Origin: Diabrotica undecimpunctata
Taxonomy: Eukaryota > Arthropoda > Insecta > Coleoptera > Chrysomelidae
Assembly (NCBI RefSeq): GCF_040954645.1
Contig: NC_092804.1
Coordinates: 146,763,108-146,827,107, forward strand
DNA length: 64,000 bases
Direction: 5' to 3'
Below, piece after piece: positions 11,160 to 21,589 of the stretch. The notes below the pieces were generated by a model. The model searched no databases. It had not been told where the DNA came from and saw only the letters and a program-made list of their open reading frames with translations. The number at the start of each line of letters is the position of its first letter. Position 1 is the first letter of the stretch. The translations under genes were made by a program, and so were the position numbers.

Positions 11160-11900
11160 TTAGAACAGGATCCTTATAGAAATAAGGAATACAAAACGTT
11201 CCATAAAACTGGACCTATTAGGCTGTTATACCCCCCTTTTGGTACCCCTGTTGAGGCACTAAAGTTATTACCTGCCTAGTTGAGATCTTCCTAGCCTTTA
11301 AGCAGCAATTATATCTGGGGGGCCTGCTATTTTTCAATATTCTTAACTGTTCTAGACCATGGTGCAAAATTGAAGGCATTGCGGAACCATTTTCTTTTTG
11401 AGGTAACTTTTCTAGCTTTAGGGAAAAAACATCCCCTTCTGGACAGCTAAATTGGTAAGCGTTTTTTTGGAATTAATACTGACCTTTGAAAACTTTCCTT
11501 CCGAAAATTTTATTCTAGTCTGTTCTTCACCAGGTACTAATTTGCAAATCGTAAATTGTAAATTTTGGGGAATTTTTGTTTCTTCAAGGAGAAGTTCTTT
11601 AATTTCAATATATAATTTGGTTTTAGGTGGTTGCCTGAATAACTTTTCGGTATTATTTCGTCGAAATAAGTTGGTTTTCAATGTTTTAAACATTTCACGG
11701 CTTTATCAAGTACATCCAGGCTAAAGAGAACTACGTCTTTTGTGGGTGGGTCTACACTCCAAATGTCTTGACGCGTCAGGAAGAGTTCACTTATAACCAC
11801 GAGCTCTTTGTCTTTAGTCAACTGTATTTGTAAACCACCAGCACTTTGGAGTCCCCTTTTTAACAGTGATTGCCTATTCCTCATTATGCCTTCTTCTAAG
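11160..11900 (-). other. Unidentified protein-like stretch
   Basis: Two minus-strand frames (11884-11678, with SLLKRGLQSAGGLQIQLTKD; 11693-11418, with PQNLQFTICKLVPGEEQTRI) lie in series and keep a protein-like composition that continues weakly to 11200. I do not recognise the family. It may be part of a decayed mobile element or an old viral insertion; nothing seen decides this. Confidence 0.25.
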
Positions 11901-11959
11901 CTATTGCATAATTGTTCTTAATAATCTTCACTCGTTTATCTAGGTAATGAGTATACTAA

Positions 11960-12160
11960 CATAAAATAGTGGAAATATGGTGAGACGTCGGCCAGAAGGA
12001 AGACCAAGGAAGAGTTGGATATACGAAGTGAGAACCGATGCTAAAGAGATATTAAGGGTGGATTATTGGAGGAGAGACGTCAAGGAAAGGGATGCTTGTA
12101 GGCGGATGCTGGAGAGGCCAGGGCACGACTTGGGCAGTAGCGCCATAAGGGAGAGATAAC
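11960..12160 (+). mobile_element. LINE 3' coding end fragment
   Basis: The frame 11977-12159 reads RRRPEGRPRKSWIYEVRTDA, then DYWRRDVKERDACRRMLE. This matches the C-terminal tail of RTE-like LINE proteins ('GRPRKSWEDEV...DWKRLAQDRDAWRRMLE'). Only the end of the coding region remains. Confidence 0.6.
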
Positions 12161-12558
12161 ATGAAATATATTTTCTAGTTTAACATCACGCTTTCTTAAA
12201 AAATAGTTTCAAACAATACGTTATAATCACATCTTGATTATCTGAGGCGATGGTGATAATAAAAGAATCAATAGTTGTATCGTTGTTGCTGTAGCTAAAT
12301 AATACTTTCAAGACCGGTATTTTATTCGATATATAAGAATTTCATAATCTAATATTTAAACTATAAAGAGGGTGTGACATTAAACACAAGCTTATATCCA
12401 TAATATTTAATTGATCTAGCGTAACGTGTTATCTATTTGTTTATTATAATTATTACCATTATATTCGACTTATTTTTCTTTATCTTTTAGTCAAATTAGG
12501 TATTTAAGACACTTATCCAAAAAGCCATCATTAAACTGACACCGAAATTAATTTTTAG
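12161..12558. other. Intron or 5' flank of the GATA gene
   Basis: AT-rich sequence immediately before the first recognised GATA exon. The acceptor site is ATTTTTAG at 12551-12558. No coding sequence seen. Confidence 0.6.
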
Positions 12559-12684
12559 ACAGGAAACAGAAGAAATGGTGTATCATGTGCAAATTGCAAA
12601 ACAAATAACACAACTCTTTGGCGAAGAAATAATCAAGGGGAACCTGTTTGCAACGCTTGCGGACTTTACTTTAAATTACACGGG
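12559..12684 (+). CDS. GATA-type transcription factor, C-terminal zinc-finger exon
   Basis: Encodes 42 residues in phase 0, ending at a GTAAGT donor. It contains the whole GATA finger: [16 protein letters not shown], then [12 protein letters not shown], with the C-x2-C, LWRR and C-N-A-C signatures. GATA fingers bind WGATAR sites in the nucleus and activate tissue-specific genes. The LHG/VNRP exon boundary is the conserved one for GATA C-fingers, and KDGIQTRKRRPK in the next exon places it in the GATA4/5/6 (pannier/GATAe) class. Codons before TGNRR depend on the acceptor: AG at 12557-12558 is used here, but AG at 12561-12562 is also possible. The upstream exon (N-finger) was not found in 1-12558. 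It may be absent, or lie outside the window. Confidence 0.93.
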
Positions 12685-13183
12685 GTAAGTTTTTAGTAAC
12701 AAATAAAATGATAGAAAATATTTTTGTATAAAAATCCATTCAGAAGTTAGTTTACATTTTTTTTATATGTATAAATTTTTATACAAAACACAAAAAACAA
12801 TTGTAACAAAACTTGATATTGTTTTGTTTGTTTGGAAAAATTATAACACTGATATACAGGTGCAGTTATTTTAACTATTAGCCCAGTCTGGTTAAAAAAA
12901 AGGTCGAAAAATTTTTCGCAGATATCAATAGCTTTTAAGATATAGGTGGGGGTTACTAGATGACGAATAGATGAAAAAGTACTCGTATTTTTACCTTGCG
13001 TTTTTTTAAACAATAATTTATGGTCACAATTTGATTTTTTGTCTATAAGTTTTTTCCCTTATATTTTACATAAACAATATTTATATCATTATTTATATCA
13101 AGAATGTATTTATTTTCCAGTTTTTTAAATTAAAATTGATAAATAAATTACGGAGATATTTGCAAAAAAGTAGTTTTTTTGCA
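12685..13183 (+). other. GATA intron 1, 5' part
   Basis: Intron 1 runs 12685-15200 (2516 nt, GTAAGT...TTGCAG). This part is AT-rich with no gene. The middle holds a minus-strand LINE and the final 350 nt are unique-looking AT-rich sequence. Confidence 0.8.
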
Positions 13184-13189
13184 CTAATT

Positions 13190-14850
13190 CATAAATTTTA
13201 TTATTTTTTTTATTAACTTTGATTCAATTATTGCTCCTAGGTATTTAAAATGTTCCACTTGTTCTAGTTGTTTTCCGTTTAATTGTATTGCGTGTGTCTT
13301 TCTCTTACTTGAAATTATCATTGTTTTTGTTTTCTCTGTATTTATTTTAATATTTATGTTTGTCACTTCTTCTTCTAGAATTTCAAGGTTGTTCTGTAGG
13401 TCTTCTCTGTTTTCTGCTATCAAAACCATGTCGTCTGCAAATAGAAGCTCTCATAGTTGAGTCTGTTTCATTTGCCAGTATCCTAATGTTAGTTTTCTCA
13501 TTCTTTTCTTGGCTTTCTTTATTGCTTCATCCAGTACCACTAAGAACAGAAGTGGGCTCAATACGCATCCCTATTTGACGCCTTGACTTGTAGTAAATTC
13601 TTCGGATTCCTCGTTGTTGGTTCTCACCGTATTTGTATTATTATTGTACATATCCTTTATTACATCAATTGTTATCCTGTCAACTCCTCTTTCCTTTAAT
13701 GTCCTCCATACGTCCTTTCTTTGTATTATGTCAAACGCCTTTTCCAGATCAATAAAGCATATATGTATTTCTCTATTTTTATTGATTACTTTCTCACTTA
13801 CTTGTCTTATTGTGAATATGTGGTCTTGCTTGCTTCTGTCCTTCCTAAATCCACATTGTGTATCTTCCATAGTTGGTTCTATTTGGGTTTTTATTCTTGT
13901 TTCTATTATTCTTGCGAATACCTTCCCAGGAATACTTGATATAGTAATACCTTGGTAATTATTACAGTTTCTCTTGTCGCCCTTTTTGTGTATTGGTAGT
14001 ATATTTTCTTTCTTCCCGTCCTGTGGTGTTTCTGCTCTCTTTATGATATCATTCATTAGTTCTTTCGTGCTGTCCACTCCCTCTATTCCCATGAATTTTG
14101 TCATTTCCGGAGTGATATGATCCTTGCCTGGTGCTTTGCCTAATTTAACTCTTTCAATTGCCTTTTCTAGTTCCTCAATTGTTATGGGTTCTATTTTTTA
14201 TTCTTTATTTATTTCTTGTACCTCCACTATATTGTTTACGTCTGTATGAGTTAGCTCTTTGAAATGTTTTCTCCATCTTTCCATTATTTGGCTTTCTTCT
14301 GTTATTACCTTTCCATTCTTGTCTTTTATATTCGGCATCATGTCTTCTTTCTTTTGTCTGAGCTGTTTTAATGCGCCATAGAAGAGTTTTTGATTTTCTC
14401 TATAATTATTTGTCATTTTTAGTCCAAACTTTTCCCATGACCTTTCTTTTTCTGCTTTCATAGCTATTTTAACCTCTTTTCTTTTTTCTTTATATGCCTC
14501 ATAATCTGCAGGGCGCTTTGTACTTAGATATCTCTTCCATTTTTCTTTTTTGTTCTTTACTTTCCATCGTATTTCGTCCGTCCACCATTCAGTTCTCCTC
14601 ATGCTATTATTTGCTATTTTTGTCTTCCCGCAAGTTTCCTCAGCAGCTATGATTAAGTTGGTCTTGAGATTTTTCCACTTTTCTTCTATACTTGCAGTTT
14701 TTGCCCTACCTTTCAAAATATTGTCTAATTTTTTCTGGAATATCTTCTTGTATGTTTCTTCTTTTAATTTGTAGCTTTTTACTTTTTCATTTACTACCTT
14801 TCTCCTCTTTTCTTCCTTTTCTTTTGCCGTTCTCATTCTCATTATTATGA
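13190..14850 (-). mobile_element. RTE-like LINE copy in GATA intron 1
   Basis: Minus strand from 14842: a 214-residue charged linker frame (RRTEWWTDEIRWKVKNKKEK, MERWRKHFKELTH) runs to one stop at 14198. The RT domain follows: IERVKLGKAPGKDHITPEM, ENILPIHKKGDKRNCNNYQG, DTQCGFRKDRSKQDHIF, HICFIDLEKAFD, then FADD-type LFADDMVLIAENREDLQ after a frameshift near 13570-13440, and VEHFKYLGAIIE. The endonuclease is missing (5' truncated) and the 3' end is cut after the YLG block. It is antisense to the host gene. Only about one stop and one frameshift were seen, so it is moderately young. Confidence 0.85.
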
Positions 14851-15200
14851 ATAAGCGTTACTATCCGAATATTTTTATTGACTAGAAGCCTATATTACAA
14901 TCTATCACAAATTGGTGTATACAACATATATGCATTTATTTTAGCTACCAAGACAAGCTGTCTGTCTTTTATCAAAGACTGTGTTATTGTAAAATGATAA
15001 ATATTAGTATCTCTACAGTAGAAAATATCAGTTTATCCGGGGTAGATATAGATACAAAAAATTATCTTTTTTGATATAGAGCAATAGTAACAATAAAAAT
15101 CTCTTGTAAACATAAGATACACTATCTAACATACGTAACGTATGAAGATAATGTTCATATGGGAAGATTATCTATCAACAAATTCTATTTATCGTTGCAG

Positions 15201-15303
15201 GTTAACCGACCGATGAGTATGAAAAAGGATGGCATCCAAACACGTAAGAGAAGACCAAAAAACTCTGGTGGAAATCCAGGTCCATCTGGCCAAGTCCGGA
15301 TCG
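15201..15303 (+). CDS. GATA transcription factor, basic-tail exon
   Basis: Acceptor TTGCAG at 15195-15200, donor GTGAGT at 15304. 103 nt: phase 0 start, phase 1 end. Encodes VNRPMSMKKDGIQTRKRRPK plus a Gly/Pro-rich stretch (NSGGNPGPSGQVRI). The basic segment just after the finger contacts the minor groove in GATA proteins and acts as nuclear localisation signal. The leftover G joins GC of the next exon as a glycine codon. Confidence 0.93.
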
Positions 15304-15870
15304 GTGAGTATTTACTCGTTAGTCCATAATATATTTATGACAAACTGATACCATTATACAGGTTTAACTTTTGTAATTTCCATAATACTGAAAGCTTTTT
15401 AGTTCGATCGTTAATATTTTTATCTTGATGTCAGTTTTCTTGATAACTTTCTAGTTTACAGTAATATAAGCATCCGAGAGAATTGTTGTATGTATAAATG
15501 TTAGCTATATAATCGCAATTATTCTTAATCCTTCGTTCCTTCTTCTTCTTCTTTATATGACTTTATATCGTGTACCTGCAATATTTTTGCCCTAAACATC
15601 ATATAGATATGATTATACTTTCCAAACAAATATACGTAGGTCTAGTTGTTGATTCTTTTTTGTCCAAACTTTACTTCTGGTGTAGCTTTTAAAGGGCCTT
15701 GAATTGATAATGTATTTTCTGCAATATATAATCTTCTTTTTTTATATCTCATACTTGATACATTTTACCCTTTATATATGGCCCTTTTACATGACTTTCG
15801 TAGATGATGTAGTCGAATATTCTGCTTTCTTTAACTTGTGATATCTCCACAAATAGATTAGAAATCTCCA
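15304..15870 (+). other. GATA intron 2, first part
   Basis: Intron 2 runs 15304-24807 (9504 nt). This first part is AT-rich without recognisable elements. Confidence 0.6.
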
Positions 15871-15877
15871 GTTATAA

Positions 15878-16085
15878 GGTCGGCTAGCTCAAACGGTAAA
15901 GTATCTGACTATCATGTAGAAGGCATGGATATTTTTAAAATATCTAAATCGACCCAGCTTGAATAAAATAAATGCCTTGGGTAAAACGAAGGCATAAATA
16001 GGTGGTTGAAGCCTCCTACTGACCCCGTGGTCTTTCTTGTTTCCACCAGTTCTCTCAGCTCTCGGATGCGAAATTTCTTCTTACA
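15878..16085 (+). repeat. tRNA-derived SINE candidate
   Basis: The head reads GGTCGGCTAGCTCAAACGG, which resembles a polymerase III A box in a tRNA-like fold, followed by ATCTGACTATCATGTAGAAG as an anticodon-stem-like part and an eroded B box (AAATCGACCC). A ~110-bp non-tRNA body follows. The fold and copy number are not tested. Confidence 0.45.
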
Positions 16086-16099
16086 GCGTGAGTATCTCA

Positions 16100-16480
16100 T
16101 GGCTTAACTCTGCTCATATTATTATTAACATAAATCATTCCTTAAAACCAACAAAACAGATATGCATATTTGTGAAGTGTTATCGTTTCTTTTTAATTGT
16201 ATAATATTCTTTATTTTTAAGCGAACAATAGTAACACGTTTAATAATATAAGTATTATAGATTATTGGCGCAAAAAAGTATTATCTTTAAAATAAAAAAT
16301 TTTAACGAGGTTAGTAATTTCTACGAAATTTTGATATGTCGAGTATTGACATTATCTTTGATTTGCTTATCGTATTTTGTTCTAATGTGTGAATTGTAGA
16401 TGTCTTGATTTTTACGCAATATCAGAATTTCAAATAAAATACAGGAAAACACCAGCTCCAAATAACATCTTAAATACTTA
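16100..16480 (+). other. Intron 2 sequence, nothing recognised
   Basis: AT-rich, no motif seen. Confidence 0.5.
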
Positions 16481-16487
16481 TTAAATA

Positions 16488-16900
16488 CACAGGGTGTACA
16501 GAAACTCTCCTGGCTAATGAAGACCGGAGATTGCTCAGATAATTTTAAGACAATTTAACCTAATTCACGTAGTCCGAAAATGCTTTCTAAAGGAGCTAGA
16601 GCTCGTTGAAGATGGCGCCATGTAATTAGTTTTTTTTTAAATATCTCCAAAACCTTAACTTTAACTTTTAGCATTCGTGATACTAGATTATTAAATTTTC
16701 CTGAAAAACAATTTTTGGCGAAGGGATTTGACAATTTGTAAAATTTACCAATTAATTTTTTCGTAAGTAGGTTTTTACCACCAATGACATACAGTGGTAC
16801 ACTAACTGATATAAAAGAAATCTGTATCTTATAAAAAGGACTGAAAATTAATTTTTGCGAAAGGGCTCTGTAAATTTGTAAAATTTACAAATTAGGTTTA
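16488..16900. repeat. Unclassified interspersed repeat
   Basis: Starts ACAGGGTGTACAGAAACTCT, a terminal sequence style common among insect Tc1/mariner-type elements, and contains two related blocks ('AAATTTACCAATTAATTTTT' near 16741 and 'AAATTTACAAATTAGG' near 16877). No coding sequence. Likely non-autonomous, but not proven. Confidence 0.35.
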
Positions 16901-17574
16901 TACTTCAATCAAATGTTTAATCTTTTAGATCTATTTTTTGACTTCACAGTTTGTATAAATACGTATTTATATTTACTTCTACCTTTTCTTTTTTGTAAGG
17001 ACGTAGTGGTCTCATGTAATTTGCTTGACTTTACTTCTGAAACTTTACTTCGGAAAATGAGTGACCAATCATGTCCTTTATTTAGTCCAACCATCGTGCT
17101 AGATATCTTTCTCTGGATCTTTTGCCTGCTATATTGACTTTAACTATTATTCGTTCCATGCCTTCTCTTTGTCTAGTTATACGTCCAAATATTTCGGTAT
17201 ATTTTGGATGATAGTTGTGATGAGACTAGTTTTTATCTTAAGTTCTTCTAGTGTTGAATTATTCGTGGGATGTGCTGTTCATGGTATACGTAATATTCTA
17301 CGGTAGACACACATTTTAAGTTCCATTATACCTACGCTTTTTCTCGACTTTTTGTTGATCCATGTTTCTAAAGCGAAGGTGGCAATAGGAAATATTAATG
17401 CTCGAATAAGACGTAATTTTGTGTTGTTTGTAATTTCGGTATTCGAACATATTTTTGTGAGTTTGATTGTTACCGATCTAGCCATTGTGATCTGATCTTC
17501 TCACCCTCTACTGTTAACGATGACTGAGCCAAGGTAATTAAATTGTCTGACCACTTTGTATCCAATAGTACTAA

Positions 17575-17945
17575 CCAATTTCAGGGTTAAGGTTAGTTTG
17601 AGGACTATCATTACATTATTGCCTGCCTTCCTTAGACCTGCGTCTCTGTTAGTTCTGTCACCTTGATACAAGGTAAACAATTGACATGACAGCTAGTTTA
17701 TCTGTCCACTTAGCCTACCTAGCGATACATCAAAGGATACCGCCGATAAGAAAGTACCCTTCCACGTACAAAAATAATTTGTAAATTAATTTAGATGGCG
17801 AATTACTGGCGCCGACTAGCGGATAATAACTGAACTCTGGCAGTTAGTAATGTAGATTCCTTCGACGTAATTTGTGACGTCAGAGTAGGAGGAGCTTACA
17901 ATGTTATTGAGATATTAAATTTTCCCATGACAAGTGACCCATACT
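17575..17945. mobile_element. Unclassified insertion in a LINE
   Basis: About 370 bp present here but absent from the aligned copy at 28.7 kb. It contains GC-richer text (GATGGCGAATTACTGGCGCC) unlike the LINE. Ends and target duplication are not resolved, so its class is unknown. Confidence 0.4.
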
Positions 17946-18189
17946 CTGCTGTATGAAACATGTTTCTTATCTCTGTTTGGTTGTTTCTATCGATAATCAG
18001 TATAAGGTTTTTTATACATTTATTTTCAAATTATACTTACCGTACCCAACTTACTCATAATTTGTTCCAGTTTTTCTGCTGAAGACTCCGGTATAACCGT
18101 GTCATCAACATATCGTGAGTTTTTTTATTTTTCTTTCTCCTATAGTTGTCCCAACTTGCTACTTCTTAAAAACTGGACTCGTAATGTGT

Positions 18190-18193
<4 letters not shown>

Positions 18194-18252
<59 letters not shown>
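18194..18252. repeat. (TA)n microsatellite inside LINE RT
   Basis: About 29 TA units. The sister LINE at 28970 has only 'CACTATATATATTGAATA' at the aligned position, encoding NIYSE in the RT. The array therefore grew within the element. Confidence 0.9.
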
Positions 18253-18254
<2 letters not shown>

Positions 18255-18599
18255 AATATATTGGGGGATTTTCCAGATATGCTATATTCCAGGTTTCAAT
18301 TTGAAGTTTGTCGAAAACACTAGATTATTAAATTTTCAATTATTCTAGTATAAAAAGGTATTCTATGTATGTAGAATAAATCGTTTTCTAGAAAAATCAT
18401 GAAAGTTTAATTTATAGGTACCTACCTTGATTAATTTTATAAATTATCTTTTGTTTCAATAAATGCAGCGCAAAATTCGTAAAAAAAATTTGGGACAAGA
18501 AACAAAAAATCAAATTGAAACAAAATTTGATTTAAAAGGTTTTTAAAAACAAAGTATTTACTACTATGGAACGAAACTAACACAGAAGAATAAGTAGAT

Positions 18600-19400
18600 A
18601 TCAAATGTAGATAGTTACAAAAGATGCTCGATGTGATAACCATTAGTCTCTATGCATAAATTTGTCCTTTAACTTAGAGTAACGCCGAATTCTTACAAAC
18701 AATTCCAAAGTTACTTCTACATTCCTGACAAGCATCTTGTATCCTTAGCCAGAGTTGTGCACGATTTTGTATCGGAACGAAATGTATCCCCAAACCCAAT
18801 AATCGCAAGAATTCAAATCCGGGGACCTTGCTGCCCAAGCAACTGGGTCGCCTCTTCCAATCCAGTGGTCTTCGTAGTTATTATCAAGAAAGTCACATTT
18901 ATTCTTACTAAAGTGGAAATTTTAGTAATCAGCACCATTTAAATGAGCCGGTAATAGATAATCGTCAACTACTGTTATCCGGACGTTTATGCTAAACCTA
19001 TGCTGATGCTTACATTCTTGAACAACGTGGGGATTACCACCAACGTACGAATAATATTGTGCATTATGTACATTAAACATTCCATTTCTTTTGAATGTAG
19101 CCTCGTCGAAAAACAAAATGTATCTGAAAAAATCTTTATTTTGATTTTTCTGATTTTGTAACCATCTAGCGAATTATTCAAGAACAGGAAAATCTCCTTA
19201 TAGTAATGCTTTTACATTTGTAAAGTAAAAAGGATATAACTTTTTAAAGATATTTCCTACGGTAGATAGTCTTCGAACGCTATTTTCTGGATTTTCCTTA
19301 ATTTTCATTAAAATAACATCTTCATATGCTGCTGTTACATCATTATGTCCCCCTGTTTCTTTATTTTTTTGGATCACTGAACCTGGATCTGTTGTTGATG
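18600..19400 (-). pseudogene. Tc1/mariner-superfamily transposase remnant
   Basis: Minus strand from about 19400: DPGSVIQKNKE and KIKENPENSVRRLS (second helix-turn-helix), a gap, then FFDEATFKRNGMFNVHNAQY, INVRITVVDDYLLPAHLNG, a weak DN block, and VAWAARSPDLNSCDYWVWGY. The last block is the third catalytic region, with Asp in DLNSCDYWVWG. This is the insect transposase type whose termini carry 'ACAGGGTG'. Stops and frameshifts occur throughout. It sits antisense in GATA intron 2. Confidence 0.75.
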
Positions 19401-19684
19401 AAGAGCTGTAAATATTGAGTGAGTGGGATGCTCACGATTGTGAAATTTTTCAGGCTACCTACGTTGTGCTGATAGAGCGTTATTCCTCATTTTGCAATAA
19501 ACTAAATGCATATCAGCTCATTCCTCAATAGTAAAAACTATTAAATTGAAAGATAAACGTCGTGAAATGACAATTTCGTATTGAAGATCTTATGTTATAC
19601 TTCTGTTGACAGTTCAAAGCCAACTAGTGCAAAAAATTTTAATTCAACTTTCATGACGATATAAAAGAAAAATTTTCAAGTCGT

Positions 19685-19860
19685 AGGTCACTGGAGTATG
19701 GTTTAAATAAAAGTGGATCTAAAACTGGTCCTTGAGCTACACCTTGAGCTAACACAAAACCTTCTGTCCGTCAAATATGCGTTGATCCATTCAATAATTT
19801 ACGACGGTGTTCCAATTTCAGTGACTTTCGAACTTAATTTCTTATAGCATCTTTTGTTGA
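19685..19860 (-). mobile_element. Jockey-type LINE RT fragment
   Basis: Minus strand reads IIEWINAYLTDRRFCV followed by GVAQGPVLDPLLF, the fourth RT block (usually GVPQGSVLGPLLF), with a frameshift between. About 60 codons only. Confidence 0.6.
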
Positions 19861-19966
19861 GCCGAAGAATGATTTGGAACTTCAACGATTCATATTAGGG
19901 ACAATTTATTGTTTCCTGTCAGTGTATTAAGGAAATGCAAGCAATTTTTACCAGTGTAGAATTAGT

Positions 19967-21565
19967 AAGTTGGTTATTTCCTAGCTCTCTCATTGCTTTG
20001 AACATTTCTCTTCTATTTACAGAGTCGTAGGCTGCTTTGTAGTCTATAAATATGTGATGAGTATCTATGCCATATTCCAATGTTTTTTCTAAAAATTTTT
20101 TAGGATTGCCATGTGATGAATTGTCGATTTACTACCTCTGAAACCAGTCTGGTATTTTCCTAATATACGTTCTGCATTTGTTGCCATATTGTAGCACAGT
20201 ACAGTGAAAAATATTTTATAGGCTGCATTTAGAAGCGTAATTCCTTTGTGGTTAGAGCATTCAAAGATATCTTATTTTTTGTGTATGGTGCACAATACTC
20301 CAATATTCCAATCACTGGGGAAGGGTTTCCGTATCCATAGTTCTTTTAGGATCCTTCAATTCTTTTCTGTTGATATTTACTTTCTTATAAATGCTCTGAA
20401 TTATGTTACTTTGTTGAGGTTTTCTATATATTTAAGTTCTCTATTAAAGTAGTTTAATTTTTTTCTTCTATGTATCCTGTTTTCTTCTATTCTCTTTGTC
20501 TGGTAATTCTCTACAGTTTTTCTACTTCGTCTAGTAAGCATCTTTTTCTAGGTTTCATTTTTTTCTTTTGTTGCATTTATCGTCAAACCAGTGATTTTTA
20601 AGGGTACAATTTTCTTTTCCTTTTTCATCTTTTGCTGCTACTTCTATTTAACAAAATAAACCGTAAATTTAACAAAACTAACTATTGAAGAAGTTGAACG
20701 TAGAGTACGAATCCAGAGGAAACTGTCTGAACCTTTTAAAACAAATAACGGGCTGCGCCAGGGAGACCCTCTCTCCTGTATGTCCTGTATGTCACAAATC
20801 ACAATTATCAGTTCAATATATAATAAATCAGTGCAAATCCTTGCCTATGCTGATGATACCAATATTGTTGGGAGAAGGGAAAATGCTGTACGAGAGGCGT
20901 ATGTAGCACTAAAACAATCAGCTACAAAAACGGGTTTAAGTATACACACCAACAAAACGAAGTATATAAAAATAAGCACACAACCACCAATCCTACAACC
21001 ACTTGTTATAGAAAAAGAGTAAATGAATTTATATACCTGGGAGTGCTCCTTAAAACTGAAAATAATACTACCGCAGAGATAAGCCGCAGAACAGATGCTA
21101 TTTTGGGCTCAATCTCTTTCTTAAATTCTCAAATTCATCGAGAAATACAAAAGTACAACTCTACAAAACATGTTTTGAAAGAAAAGTACCAAAGCAAATC
21201 TATGGGGCGGTGAGCGACAATAGAGTATGAAGAAGACGATACAACATCAAATTTAATAGAATATAGAAAAAACCAGATGTTGTAAAACATATTAAAATAC
21301 GTCTGAGATGGATAGGGCATGTAATGCGGATGGAACAAAATGACAGAGCTAGAAAAATACTCCTTGGCAGACCCATTGGACAGAGAAAAAGAGGAAGACC
21401 CAGAACAACGTTCCTTAATATCATCGATGCAGATATAAGAAATATGGGAATACGTGCTTATTGGAGAAAGACCATGCATAGGGACGACGGGAGAGAAATT
21501 CTTGAGGAAGCTAGGATCCACGCAGAGTTATAAAGCCATAATGATGATGATGAAGTTGGTTATTT
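19967..21565 (+). mobile_element. 5'-inverted (twin-primed) LINE with 13-bp target duplication
   Basis: Same family as 48757-53416. The left segment (19980 to about 20655) is the upstream part of the element in reverse orientation; the right segment (about 20660-21552) is the downstream part in + orientation, with RT block NNGLRQGDPLS, the AYADD box and FVYLG block, and a C-terminal GQRKRGRPRTTF. It ends in an ATGATGATGATGA tail. The 13-bp AAGTTGGTTATTT occurs directly before it (19967-19979) and directly after it (21553-21565), a perfect target duplication. The layout flank-inverted 5' part-direct 3' part-tail is the signature of twin priming. About 16 nt are missing at the inversion point compared with the copy at 52.6 kb. 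Confidence 0.9.
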
Positions 21566-21589
21566 ACCGCTAATATTGGAGGTAGGTAC

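Larger units (their letters stand above)
16985..18345 (-). mobile_element. LINE copy (family of 28.1-29.9 kb) with insertions
   Basis: Colinear with 28130-29050 on the minus strand. The C-terminal frame 17485-17279 (MARSVTIKLTKICSNTEITN, LRLIRALIFPIATFALETW) matches 28630-28433, and 17950-18330 matches 28720-29060 (RT blocks around the YADD region). Two things interrupt the alignment: unrelated sequence at about 17575-17945, and a (TA)n array at 18194-18252 inside the RT sequence. Heavily mutated. Confidence 0.8.

Noticed and set aside
1..12558. N-terminal GATA finger exon
   Set aside because: I looked for a second LWRR ... CNACG motif upstream of the C-finger exon and found none.
15880..15960. 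A functional tRNA gene
   Set aside because: The B box is degenerate and the stems do not close well; a SINE head is more likely.
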